A DNA stretch of 8,389 nucleotides from Spirochaetales bacterium. GTDB taxonomy: Bacteria; Spirochaetota; Spirochaetia; DSM-27196; PWMO01. Positions 1 through 6,714 of the stretch are shown here, piece by piece (the stretch's first letter is position 1; the number at the start of each line of letters is the position of its first letter). The translations under genes and the position numbers were made by a program. The stretch is from contig SKLB01000253.1 of NCBI GenBank assembly GCA_007123465.1, forward strand, positions 1 through 8,389. The letters are read 5' to 3'. The notes under the pieces are model-generated. The model did not search any database. It had not been told where the DNA came from and worked only from the letters and a program-made list of their open reading frames with translations.

Positions 1-1861
1 CCCCGCGCGCTCGAAGCTCGGTTGCGGCGGCTACCCGTTGCCGGGCGGTGTCAATCGCGGTTGCCACGTTGTTCTGCAGGCTCTCCAGCTCAGCGAGTAG
101 CCTCTGTGCATCCGCAAGCGTGCGCGACACCTCTTCATCACGGCGCACGTATACGCGTTCATCAACCAGGGCTTCGATCAGCGACTCGCTATCCGCGCGC
201 AACTCTTCAATGCGGCTTGCGCTGTCCTGCAGGTCTTCCAGAGCTTCGCGCGGATAGCGATACACCACGCTGGCTTGCTCATCGTTCTCATCCTGATCCC
301 CAACGGTCTGTTCAACACCTTCGATGCGCTGTACGGCAAACTGAAAACTGTCCCGATTGCTTTGATACTCCTGGCGCAGCCGATCATAGCGCAGCGAGCC
401 AATGCGGCGCACTGTTTCGATTTCCGCCGACCTCACTTCAGCATGGCTGTCTGCAAGCTTCTGCGAGGTCCGGCTGACAAGCTCTGCGGCACCATCGGGG
501 AAAAATGGCTGTTCAACCGGGTACCGGGAAACAGTATTGTCCCACTGCTCCCGCTGCTGGTCGAGCAGCTCCACTGCATCAGCGAGCTGCACGCGCCTCA
601 GGTTGAGCTCTTCGACGCTCTCGGCGCTCTGCTGCAGCGCACTGTCCATCGATTGCAGACCCACGGTGAACTCAGCTAAGGTCTCCGCGCCACGATGTGC
701 CGCATGATGCAACAGATAGACCTCCCGCGCAGTCTCGCTCAGGTTCTGCAGTGCAAACTCGAGCTCGTCGGCTTCCTCCGGTTGGACTTCACTACCGGCC
801 ACCGACATTGCCACGGCAAAGCTCGACAGCTGCCGCATATCGAGATAGTTCTGCCGTGCCTCGCTCCAGCGCCGTGCCGAGTAATCCGCCTGCGCAAGGT
901 TTTCGAGATCTTCCCGGGCAGCCTCGAATGCAACGCTCAACCGTTGCTGCCGGCGTTCTCGTATCAGCCGTTGCGCTCCCAGTATCCCCTCGCGCTGTTC
1001 TGCGCCGCGGCGGCCGGCGATAAACTGCTCCAGCAGTACCATATGCCAGTCCACCGGATCATCGGGAAAGAGCGCGGGTACCGTAGCGCGATGGCCGCTG
1101 ATCGTGGCGGCGGCTTCTTCGATCAGTGTTTCACCCTGCCGTGACGCGGCCTGCAGTTCGCCGAAGACCTCCAGCGAACTCTCAATGCCCTCAAACGCAA
1201 GGTCGTCGATTTCCTGCAGCAGAGCCTGGTACGCGGTGTCGAACTGCTCAACACGCTGCTGGAACCTCACCGCCTCCCGGCGGACCTGCGCAATCGCTCT
1301 GTCAACCGAACCTTTGATCATGTCGGGGTAATCGCGCCGTTCAAAGGCATCGCGTTGCAGATCAAAGCCGTCGAGATAGCGTTGCACCGCGTCGGCGTAG
1401 CGACCGTCCTGTAACAGCTCAGCGGCCTCGGTCATGATGCCGTCGGCCACGCTTCGGTCGTAGGCAAGCTGTGCAACCACGCGCGCCAGGCCCACCTGTT
1501 GCGCAATACGCACGTTGGGATGGCGGTCGAGCGCCTCCATCTCTTCAATGATCGCAAGTGTGGTCACGATGTCTTCGGGATTCTGATTCAGGTGCGTCAC
1601 CAGACGTTCCAGCAGATCGTTGTACCGGCTTCGCACGCTGCGGATCTCTGCCAGTAGCCGTTCGGCCTCCTCGATTCTGTGGGGACTGCGGCGCACGGTA
1701 TCCTGCAGCAGCATGATTGCCTCGTTCATCTGACCTTCTGCAATCAGTGCGCGCGCTGCGGCAACCGGATCTTCCCGTTGTCCGGCGCCAAAGAGTGCCC
1801 AACCCGGCAAGAGCATCAGAACCAGCGCAATAATGAGCCAGGTAGCACGTGGTATTCTCAC
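1..1861 (-). CDS. Large exported TPR/coiled-coil protein, partial (C-terminus beyond left edge)
   Basis: I translated the minus strand by hand: the frame is open from GTG at 1861 to base 1 with no stop, giving 620 codons of an incomplete protein. Residues 1-27 look like a signal peptide: Arg-rich start, hydrophobic WLIIALVLMLLP, then WALFGAG as a possible signal peptidase I site with no lipobox Cys, so it is probably periplasmic or envelope-associated. TPR-like helix pairs lie near residues 34-72 (ALIAEGQMNEAIMLLQ), 143-166 (AAELLQDGRYADAVQRY) and 324-345 (YSARRWSEARQNYLD). The rest is Glu/Gln/Arg/Ala-rich and probably long helical coiled coil. I see no Cys and only two Lys. The start is uncertain: GGGAGGG (1878-1884) lies 16 bases from the GTG but only 4-5 from an in-frame CTG at 1873, which would add four residues. 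The gene is divergent from the UPF0164 outer-membrane gene. I do not recognise an exact family; a structural or tethering role in the envelope is inference. Confidence 0.8.
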   Translation of the reverse strand, partial: MRIPRATWLIIALVLMLLPGWALFGAGQREDPVAAARALIAEGQMNEAIMLLQDTVRRSPHRIEEAERLLAEIRSVRSRYNDLLERLVTHLNQNPEDIVTTLAIIEEMEALDRHPNVRIAQQVGLARVVAQLAYDRSVADGIMTEAAELLQDGRYADAVQRYLDGFDLQRDAFERRDYPDMIKGSVDRAIAQVRREAVRFQQRVEQFDTAYQALLQEIDDLAFEGIESSLEVFGELQAASRQGETLIEEAAATISGHRATVPALFPDDPVDWHMVLLEQFIAGRRGAEQREGILGAQRLIRERRQQRLSVAFEAAREDLENLAQADYSARRWSEARQNYLDMRQLSSFAVAMSVAGSEVQPEEADELEFALQNLSETAREVYLLHHAAHRGAETLAEFTVGLQSMDSALQQSAESVEELNLRRVQLADAVELLDQQREQWDNTVSRYPVEQPFFPDGAAELVSRTSQKLADSHAEVRSAEIETVRRIGSLRYDRLRQEYQSNRDSFQFAVQRIEGVEQTVGDQDENDEQASVVYRYPREALEDLQDSASRIEELRADSESLIEALVDERVYVRRDEEVSRTLADAQRLLAELESLQNNVATAIDTARQRVAAATELRARG

Positions 1862-1902
1862 CTGCGGCGACAGAAATCCCTCCCTATATAACTATATCAC
1901 AT

Positions 1903-1937
1903 ATCGACACATAAACGTCGATCGTAAAATGCCGATC
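1903..1937. repeat. Two adjacent inverted repeats, possible operator
   Basis: ATCGAC (1903-1908) and GTCGAT (1917-1922) form a perfect inverted repeat with an 8-base gap. GATCG (1920-1924) and CGATC (1933-1937) form a second one, also with an 8-base gap, overlapping the first at 1920-1922. Left arm 1 overlaps the candidate -35 and the gap of repeat 2 contains the candidate -10 TAAAAT. This placement would suit a repressor site, but arms this short can arise by chance and no regulator family is recognised. Confidence 0.3.
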
Positions 1938-1974
1938 ATCAATGGAACAACGCGTGATGGTGTAGTATGTTACT

Positions 1975-1980
1975 AGGTGA
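1975..1980 (+). promoter_or_regulatory. Shine-Dalgarno that selects the ATG at 1988
   Basis: AGGTGA at 1975-1980 is 7 bases before ATG 1988, and the protein from that start opens with a textbook signal peptide (MKKIAFVALTLL). The upstream in-frame ATG at 1967 would add seven residues before the signal peptide and has no comparable site. Confidence 0.65.
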
Positions 1981-1987
1981 AAATGTA

Positions 1988-3283
1988 ATGAAAAAGATAG
2001 CGTTCGTGGCTCTGACACTACTTTTTACGCCTTTCGTTGTTGCCGGATTCAACCTTTCCGACATCCCATGGAGTATCAGCGACCGGTTTGGTACAACCCG
2101 CGTCAACAATACCGGCTTGACGGTTTTCCCCACACTCGTCATTCCGATGGGCGGCGAATACGAAGCGATGGGAACAGCCTACACTGCAGTTGCCAGAGAT
2201 GCAACCTTCTTTGATGCCAACCCTGCCGCCAGCTCGCGATTGCAGTATACCGAGCTTTCACTGATGCATAACAATCTGATTGCCGATACCAACATGGAAT
2301 CGGCTGTCTACACGCTGCGCTACGGAGACCTCGGACTGGCCGCCGGCGGCAAGTTCCTGCACGTTCCGTTTACCGAATACGACATCGCAGGCGCACAACA
2401 GAACGCGGTGCGCTATACCGAGGTGGTCGCCGGCGCCAACGTTTCCTACAATTTTTTCAACAGCTTCAATTTTCACGGAGTTGCAGCCGGTACTACGCTC
2501 AAAGTCGCTCACCGCAACATCCCGACCGTTATTGCACCGGGACAGTCGGCCTTTGGGATTATGGCCGATTTTGGACTGCTGTCGCGGTTCAACCTGCTCA
2601 AATTCTTCCCCTCGCGGGACAAGAATTTTTCACTGGGCCTGACCGCGCGCAACATCGGCCCACCGGTTCTCGATGAGCCACTGCCGTCCAGTATTGTGGG
2701 TGGCATTGCCTACGCTCCGCTTAATCCCGTACTGATGGCATTTGACCTCAGCGTTCCGATTATGCCCTTCAGCGATGACCCTGCCGAGCCGTTGGGCTAT
2801 GCCGGCGGCGTTGCGGTCCAGGTAACTGACTTCTTTGCCGCGCAGACAGGCTTCCTGCTGCGTGGTGGCAATCCGCGACTCAGCCTTGGAGGCAGTCTCG
2901 ACCTCAGCGATCTGCGTTTCCAGGTCAATTACACCCTCGACATGACCACTCAGACCGATCGCATCGACCGTTTCAGCGTTATGGCGTCGTTGAATCTCGG
3001 TGATCGCGGCCGTGCCGATATCCAGCGCCGTGTCGAAGAGTACTACCTGGACAGCCTGGTTACCTACGCTGCCGGTGAATTTGAAGCCACTGTTGTGCTC
3101 GCCGAGCGCGCACTTGAGCTGAACCCGCGCTTTGAACCCGCCGCCGAGACGCGCGAGACCGCGCTGCGGCTGCTGTCGCTGCAGCAGCGCCTGGAGGCCA
3201 TCCGCCTGGGTGAAGAAGATAACGATCTTCCGATCGATCCCGCTGAGCCAGACGTTTTTCCTGAACAGCAGTCATCGCCGTAG
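1988..3283 (+). CDS. UPF0164-family outer-membrane beta-barrel protein (FadL/PorV-like) with C-terminal TPR-like tail
   Basis: 431 residues from the chosen start at 1988, which has a good Shine-Dalgarno; ATG 1967 is the alternative. Residues 1-20 are a signal peptide (Lys-Lys, hydrophobic core, VVAG). Residues 59-82 carry the hallmark of the spirochaetal UPF0164 and PorV/FadL-like group: EAMGTAYTAVARDATFFDAN followed by PAAS. Residues about 85-340 alternate short polar and hydrophobic stretches typical of outer-membrane beta strands, with GIAYAPLNPVL and LSLGGSLDLSDLRF near the end. After the last strand comes a helical segment (residues 342-411) with one clear TPR-like unit, YAAGEFEATVVLAERALELN, then an acidic, Pro-rich end. 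Treponemal relatives are proposed FadL-type channels for long-chain fatty acids or other hydrophobic nutrients; PorV-like members instead act in secretion, so substrate is unknown. Divergent from the exported TPR/coiled-coil gene. The family call is from remembered motifs. Confidence 0.85.
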   Translation: MKKIAFVALTLLFTPFVVAGFNLSDIPWSISDRFGTTRVNNTGLTVFPTLVIPMGGEYEAMGTAYTAVARDATFFDANPAASSRLQYTELSLMHNNLIADTNMESAVYTLRYGDLGLAAGGKFLHVPFTEYDIAGAQQNAVRYTEVVAGANVSYNFFNSFNFHGVAAGTTLKVAHRNIPTVIAPGQSAFGIMADFGLLSRFNLLKFFPSRDKNFSLGLTARNIGPPVLDEPLPSSIVGGIAYAPLNPVLMAFDLSVPIMPFSDDPAEPLGYAGGVAVQVTDFFAAQTGFLLRGGNPRLSLGGSLDLSDLRFQVNYTLDMTTQTDRIDRFSVMASLNLGDRGRADIQRRVEEYYLDSLVTYAAGEFEATVVLAERALELNPRFEPAAETRETALRLLSLQQRLEAIRLGEEDNDLPIDPAEPDVFPEQQSSP

Positions 3284-3338
3284 AGAAGAAGCCGTCCAGT
3301 CGCGCATTCGACCATACTGCAGCACAGTAAGGCCCGCT

Positions 3339-4109
3339 TCAGCGGTGCACCTTGCGTGAGTCAAGTGCGCGTTTGAGCCTGAGGTAGAAACAGAACAATG
3401 GTAGATCGATACTCTTTTGCGTTGCCCACTGCCGGACCCGCTCTGATGCCCCGCGCTCGGCGCGCAGCAGCCGCCGCTCCTGGCGGCGGAATCCTCGGTC
3501 TGGAAAGCGCAACGACAGGTATTGCAAAACCTCATTGACAATCGGACTCTCTGCGTCTGCAAAAGGGCTGCCGCGCTCCGCGAGCAGCGCGTCTATTGCA
3601 TCCTGTTCGGTTTCATGCATGTGCAACACCTCTTCCAGCAGCTGTACCACCGATGACTCGCTGAACACAATGGTGTCGATGCGCGTGCGCAGCGTTATCC
3701 GCTTGCGTTCAACGCGTTCGCTGCCGCGCCCGCGCGCGCGCAGCGCTACATAGGCGGCGATGGAAGCCGCGAGCGAAATCAGCAGTTCATCGAGCACCGG
3801 TACCGGGTCGCGTACCACAATTGAGAGGAACAGAAAGCTGACCACAAACAACGCAGCGCTTAGCACAAAGCGCGGCAGGAAGCGCATCTGTGAATCCCAC
3901 GCACGGAGAGCGCTTTCTACCAGCGAATAAAGCTCGTTGCGAAAGCCGGTCAGCGAAGCAACCTCCGGTTCAGCGCCGTAGAGGCCTTCAATGCGGCAAT
4001 TCTCCAGCAGATCGAGCGTAGCCTGATCTCCGCGGAACGGATGCAGAAACAACGCAGACCCGTTGTGACGCACGAGGTGAAAGATATGAATGGTTTCCGG
4101 GTCGGTCAT
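3339..4109 (-). CDS. Hypothetical membrane protein with a two-helix hairpin
   Basis: 256 residues; I do not recognise the family. A soluble N-terminal part (1-78) is followed by two likely membrane helices, about 81-99 (FVLSAALFVVSFLFLSIVV) and 107-123 (LDELLISLAASIAAYVAL), joined by a loop of about seven residues. A basic stretch (RARGRGSERVERKR) follows, suggesting both ends are cytoplasmic. The C-terminal 130 residues are charged, with an Arg-rich helix near 206-228. The start is uncertain: ATG 4109 has no clear Shine-Dalgarno, and the frame stays open upstream into the end of the reductase gene with plausible codons (LRRYVAIG) but only CTG as a possible earlier start. It lies 50 bases after the aldo/keto reductase on the same strand, so it is probably co-transcribed with it, and is convergent with the UPF0164 gene. 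No terminator is evident in the 55-base gap at 3284-3338. Confidence 0.75.
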   Translation of the reverse strand: MTDPETIHIFHLVRHNGSALFLHPFRGDQATLDLLENCRIEGLYGAEPEVASLTGFRNELYSLVESALRAWDSQMRFLPRFVLSAALFVVSFLFLSIVVRDPVPVLDELLISLAASIAAYVALRARGRGSERVERKRITLRTRIDTIVFSESSVVQLLEEVLHMHETEQDAIDALLAERGSPFADAESPIVNEVLQYLSLRFPDRGFRRQERRLLRAERGASERVRQWATQKSIDLPLFCFYLRLKRALDSRKVHR

Positions 4110-4159
4110 GCCGATTGCAACATAGCGCCGCAGGTTGGGGCTGTCAAGCTGAACCGCGC

Positions 4160-5146
4160 TTACCAGCGATGATGAACGTCGCGCCGTATATAGCGATTGT
4201 ACACTTCGCGCACTGCATCCATCTTGCTATCATCTATTGCAGGAAGATCTGCGGCACGGAGGTTCTGGCGCAGCTGTTCACTGCGCGAGGTGCCGGGAAT
4301 GACACAGCTGACCTCGGCGAACATCAGTATCCAGCGTATTGCCCACAACGCCAACGGCTCCTCGTCACCGAAAACTTCCTTCAGCGCGTCAACCGCCTCC
4401 AGCCCCTGTTCAAAATCCACTCCGGAAAAGGTTTCGCCCTTGTCAAACGCTTTGCCGTCACGGTTGAACGTTCGATGATCGCCCTCGGCAAACGATTGTC
4501 CGCGCGTCATCTTGCCCGAGAGCAACCCGCTGGCGAGCGGCACGCGCACAATTACGCCGATGTCGCGGCGACGCACCAGTTCAAAGAAAAGCTCCGAGGG
4601 CCGATGGCGGAACATATTAAAGATAATCTGCACTGTGGTGACGTTCGGGTATTCTATTGCCTTGATCGCTTCTTCTACCTTTTCCACCGATACGCCGAGG
4701 TGCGAGATCTTACCCTCCTCGCGCAGACGATCGAACTCGCCAAAGATCTCGGGCCGATAGTAGACCTCGGTTGGCGGACAGTGCAGCTGAATAAGGTCGA
4801 TCTGCTCGAGACCGCTGTTCTTCAGGCTCTGGTCGACAAACTCGCGCATGCCTGGCGCGGTATATCCCTCAGACACGTGCGGTGAGACCAGTCGTCCGCA
4901 CTTGGTTGCAACGTATATCCGCTCGCTGCGTTTGCGTACCACGCGGCCAACCGCTGCCTCGCTGGCGCCATCCGAATAGACATCCGCGGTATCGATGAAG
5001 TTGATCCCAAGATCGATTGCTTCGTTCAGAATGCGGTCCGCGGCCGCGTTGTCAAACTTCTGGCCCCATCCCCCGCCGAGCTGCCACGTACCCAGAGAAA
5101 CCTCTGAAACTTTGATACCTGTTTTGCCAAGTGTTCTGTAATTCAT
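4160..5146 (-). CDS. Aldo/keto reductase (NADPH-dependent oxidoreductase, AKR superfamily)
   Basis: 328 residues, normal for the family, soluble and cytoplasmic. It should reduce a carbonyl to an alcohol with NAD(P)H on a TIM barrel; the natural substrate cannot be told. The N-terminus MNYRTLGKTGIKVSEVSLGT is the standard AKR opening. The catalytic tetrad is intact: Asp52 and Tyr57 in FIDTADVY, Lys82 in VATKCG, His122 in LIQLHCPP. The cofactor-phosphate region is seen near the C-terminus as VIPGTSRSEQLRQNL. An earlier in-frame ATG at 5164 would add MCYCVC, but 5146 is preferred because the family opening starts there and the candidate promoter puts the transcript start almost at this ATG. No Shine-Dalgarno precedes either. 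It is divergent from the YesL-like membrane gene and probably co-transcribed with the hypothetical gene ending at 3339. Confidence 0.93.
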   Translation of the reverse strand: MNYRTLGKTGIKVSEVSLGTWQLGGGWGQKFDNAAADRILNEAIDLGINFIDTADVYSDGASEAAVGRVVRKRSERIYVATKCGRLVSPHVSEGYTAPGMREFVDQSLKNSGLEQIDLIQLHCPPTEVYYRPEIFGEFDRLREEGKISHLGVSVEKVEEAIKAIEYPNVTTVQIIFNMFRHRPSELFFELVRRRDIGVIVRVPLASGLLSGKMTRGQSFAEGDHRTFNRDGKAFDKGETFSGVDFEQGLEAVDALKEVFGDEEPLALWAIRWILMFAEVSCVIPGTSRSEQLRQNLRAADLPAIDDSKMDAVREVYNRYIRRDVHHRW

Positions 5147-5152
5147 GCAGAC

Positions 5153-5181
5153 ACAATAACACATTTGCGGCAGGGTTGTAA
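5153..5181 (-). promoter_or_regulatory. Candidate sigma-70-type promoter of the aldo/keto reductase gene
   Basis: On the minus strand TTACAA (5181-5176) and TATTGT (5158-5153) are separated by exactly 17 bases. The predicted transcript start, about 7 bases past the -10, falls at or beside the ATG at 5146, so the message would be leaderless; this fits the absence of a Shine-Dalgarno. Found by eye, not tested. Confidence 0.45.
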
Positions 5182-5202
5182 GCCCAGGCGCTTTGCTATA
5201 AG
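5176..5202 (+). promoter_or_regulatory. Candidate promoter of the YesL-like gene, sharing its -35 hexamer with the divergent promoter
   Basis: TTGTAA (5176-5181) and TATAAG (5197-5202) are 15 bases apart, shorter than the optimum. The -35 is the complement of the reductase promoter's TTACAA. Transcription would begin only about 6 bases before the ATG at 5215, and no Shine-Dalgarno fits in that space. Confidence 0.35.
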
Positions 5203-5214
5203 AATGAACCAGGT

Positions 5215-5991
5215 ATGATTCTCTTCAGCATTAAGAAAGCCTTCTTCGATTTCTGGGACCATTTTTTGCCGTCGGTTCTGTGCAACCTCGGGTTCATTGT
5301 GGTGCTTTCGCTACCGATGCTGGCTCCCGCTGCGGTCGGCAGGCTGCAGCCGGAGCTCGGCATAGCGGTCTTCGCCGTTGGTGTTGTGCTGTCGTTCGTC
5401 TACCTTGGTGTAGCCTCTATGGTTGCGCGAGACATCGCGTTCTATCAGACCCCCGAGTGGGCCACTATACCGCTCTACGTGCGTCAGAGCTGGAAAGCAT
5501 CCGTGGCCCTGGCCCTCATCTATCTGCTACACATCTTTCTGCTGTCGATAGCCCTGCCGGTATACATCGCCATGGGAACCGTGCTCTCTCTGGCGGCGAT
5601 GGCCTTTCTCTTCTGGGCCAGTATCATCTGGCTGGTGGCCAGTGTCTTCTACCTGCCGATTCGAGCGCAGCTTGACAGCCAGATTGGAAAGATCCTCAAG
5701 AAGTGCTTCCTGATTGTCTTCGACAATACCGCATTTGCGCTGGTCGTAGCCTTCGGCGCGCTGACTCTGTTGCTGCTGAGTATGTTTACCGCTCTGCTGC
5801 TGCCGGGTGTCATGGGTGTGCTTATCTGGGTCAACAGCGCGCTCAAGCTGCGCCTCTACAAGTACGACTACCTGAACGAGCACCCACAGGCTAACCGGCG
5901 TGCTATCCCGTGGGACGAATTGCTCCACGACGACCGCGAGCGTGTCGGTAAACGCTCATTCAGGGGCATGATCTTCCCCTGGAAAGAGTGA
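5215..5991 (+). CDS. Polytopic membrane protein, YesL/DUF624-like
   Basis: 258 residues, very hydrophobic. Likely membrane helices lie near 19-39, 48-70, 95-119, 122-146 and 172-212 (possibly two). The layout resembles the YesL (DUF624) type: an N-terminal KKAFFDFWDHFLPSVLCNL entering the first helix, SLPMLAPAAVGRL after it, a QSWKAS segment before helix three, and YLPIRAQLDSQIGKILKKCF before the last helices. The cytoplasmic C-terminus is charged and ends with RSFRGMIFPWKE. YesL-type proteins often sit beside sugar-uptake genes but their molecular function is unsettled; here no such genes are adjacent. Start ATG 5215 follows AGGT too closely for normal Shine-Dalgarno use. Convergent with the transporter operon; the 27-base gap at 5992-6018 holds only a weak stem (ACAGC at 5995, GCTGT at 6010) without a T-run. 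The family call is moderate; the membrane-protein call is strong. Confidence 0.8.
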   Translation: MILFSIKKAFFDFWDHFLPSVLCNLGFIVVLSLPMLAPAAVGRLQPELGIAVFAVGVVLSFVYLGVASMVARDIAFYQTPEWATIPLYVRQSWKASVALALIYLLHIFLLSIALPVYIAMGTVLSLAAMAFLFWASIIWLVASVFYLPIRAQLDSQIGKILKKCFLIVFDNTAFALVVAFGALTLLLLSMFTALLLPGVMGVLIWVNSALKLRLYKYDYLNEHPQANRRAIPWDELLHDDRERVGKRSFRGMIFPWKE

Positions 5992-6018
5992 ACAACAGCG
6001 CGGTTGGCGGCTGTGTAG

Positions 6019-6714
6019 TCAGCGCGTATCGCGAATCAGCTGCCGGCGGTGCCACCGGCCGGCCAGGTAAACCAGCGGTGTATCGGCGGCCGCTACAATC
6101 GCCTTGAGCAGGTAGGTGGTTATCACGATCTCAAACAGTATGTCTGCCGCAAACACTCCCAGAAATGCCGCCAGTGTGAATACCAGCGAGTCAAACAGCT
6201 GACTTACCAGGGTGCTCAGGTTATTGCGAATCCAGATCGCGCGATGGCTCGGAAACAGACGCCGCCAGAACGCGTAGGCCCATACGTCGTGCATTTGAGA
6301 GACCACGTAGGCGCTCAGGCTGGCCAGCGCGATACGCGGCAGGAAGCCAAAGATTGTCTGCATGCTGTCGTGCGCAAAATCCCCTGCCGCCGGCTGGAAC
6401 AACAGCGCCAGGTTCATCAACACGGTGAAACCCACAATCGCCAGGAACCCGAAGAATACCGCCTTGCGCGCAGCGCGCGGTCCGTAGTTCTCCGAGAGAA
6501 TATCGGTGATCAGAAAAGCCCCTGCGTAGACGATATTACCCAGCGTAGCGGTCATACCAAAGAGTTCAATCGTCTTGACCACCTGTATGTTGGCTGTTAT
6601 GACGCACAGTATCGTCCAGGCGTAGAGTCCGCCGCGTCCGTAGAGGCGGTACACCAGCAGAATGAGGGCAAAATTGACCAGCAGCAGCAGCAGCCAGAGC
6701 AGCTCGTTGCTCAT
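6019..6714 (-). CDS. yhhQ: YhhQ/VUT-family queuosine-precursor transporter
   Basis: 231 residues, close to the family's usual length, with about six inner-membrane helices. Recognised by ANIQVVKTIELFGMTATLGN (41-60), LITDILSENYG (68-78) with its acidic pair Asp71 and Glu75, SQMHDVWAY (139-147), the basic RNNLST (163-168) and SQLFDS (171-176). E. coli YhhQ takes up preQ0 and preQ1, precursors of the tRNA base queuosine, so this gene implies salvage of 7-deazaguanines, perhaps queuine. The ATG at 6714 overlaps the stop of the upstream permease (ATGA), with AAAGG at 6725-6721 six bases before it, so translation is probably coupled. It is the last gene of the transporter operon and converges on the YesL-like gene. 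Residues 8-12 are encoded by five tandem CTG codons. The exact substrate is inferred from the family only. Confidence 0.9.
   Translation of the reverse strand: MSNELLWLLLLLVNFALILLVYRLYGRGGLYAWTILCVITANIQVVKTIELFGMTATLGNIVYAGAFLITDILSENYGPRAARKAVFFGFLAIVGFTVLMNLALLFQPAAGDFAHDSMQTIFGFLPRIALASLSAYVVSQMHDVWAYAFWRRLFPSHRAIWIRNNLSTLVSQLFDSLVFTLAAFLGVFAADILFEIVITTYLLKAIVAAADTPLVYLAGRWHRRQLIRDTR

Larger units (their letters stand above)
1862..1987. promoter_or_regulatory. Divergent intergenic region between the TPR/coiled-coil gene and the UPF0164 gene
   Basis: This AT-rich gap must hold promoters for both divergent envelope genes. For the plus strand a candidate is TCGACA (1904-1909) and TAAAAT (1925-1930) with a short 15-base spacer, giving a leader of about 50 bases. 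For the minus strand the run of TATA-like sequence at 1885-1900 offers several possible -10 boxes (for example TTATAT, with TTTATG at 1915-1910 as -35), none clearly best. The minus-strand Shine-Dalgarno GGGAGGG is at 1884-1878. Boxes were matched by eye. Confidence 0.4.

Noticed and set aside
22..1331. Several plus-strand open frames in the left part
   Set aside because: All lie opposite the continuous minus-strand frame of the TPR/coiled-coil protein and give low-complexity Ser/Arg/Cys-rich translations.
3334..3345. CCGC-TTCA-GCGG hairpin between the convergent genes
   Set aside because: Only four base pairs, overlapping the stop codon of the minus-strand gene, with no T-run; too weak to call a terminator.
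4115..4885. Long plus-strand open frame of 256 codons
   Set aside because: It is antisense to the aldo/keto reductase, whose catalytic tetrad and full family length are clear; the plus-strand product has no recognisable features.
5995..6014. ACAGC/GCTGT stem between the YesL-like gene and yhhQ
   Set aside because: Five base pairs, ten-base loop and no T-run on either side, so not a credible intrinsic terminator.
6679..6693. Five tandem CAG units
   Set aside because: They encode a Leu run in the first membrane helix of YhhQ (CTG codons on the minus strand); a short in-frame repeat of this kind is expected in such a helix.
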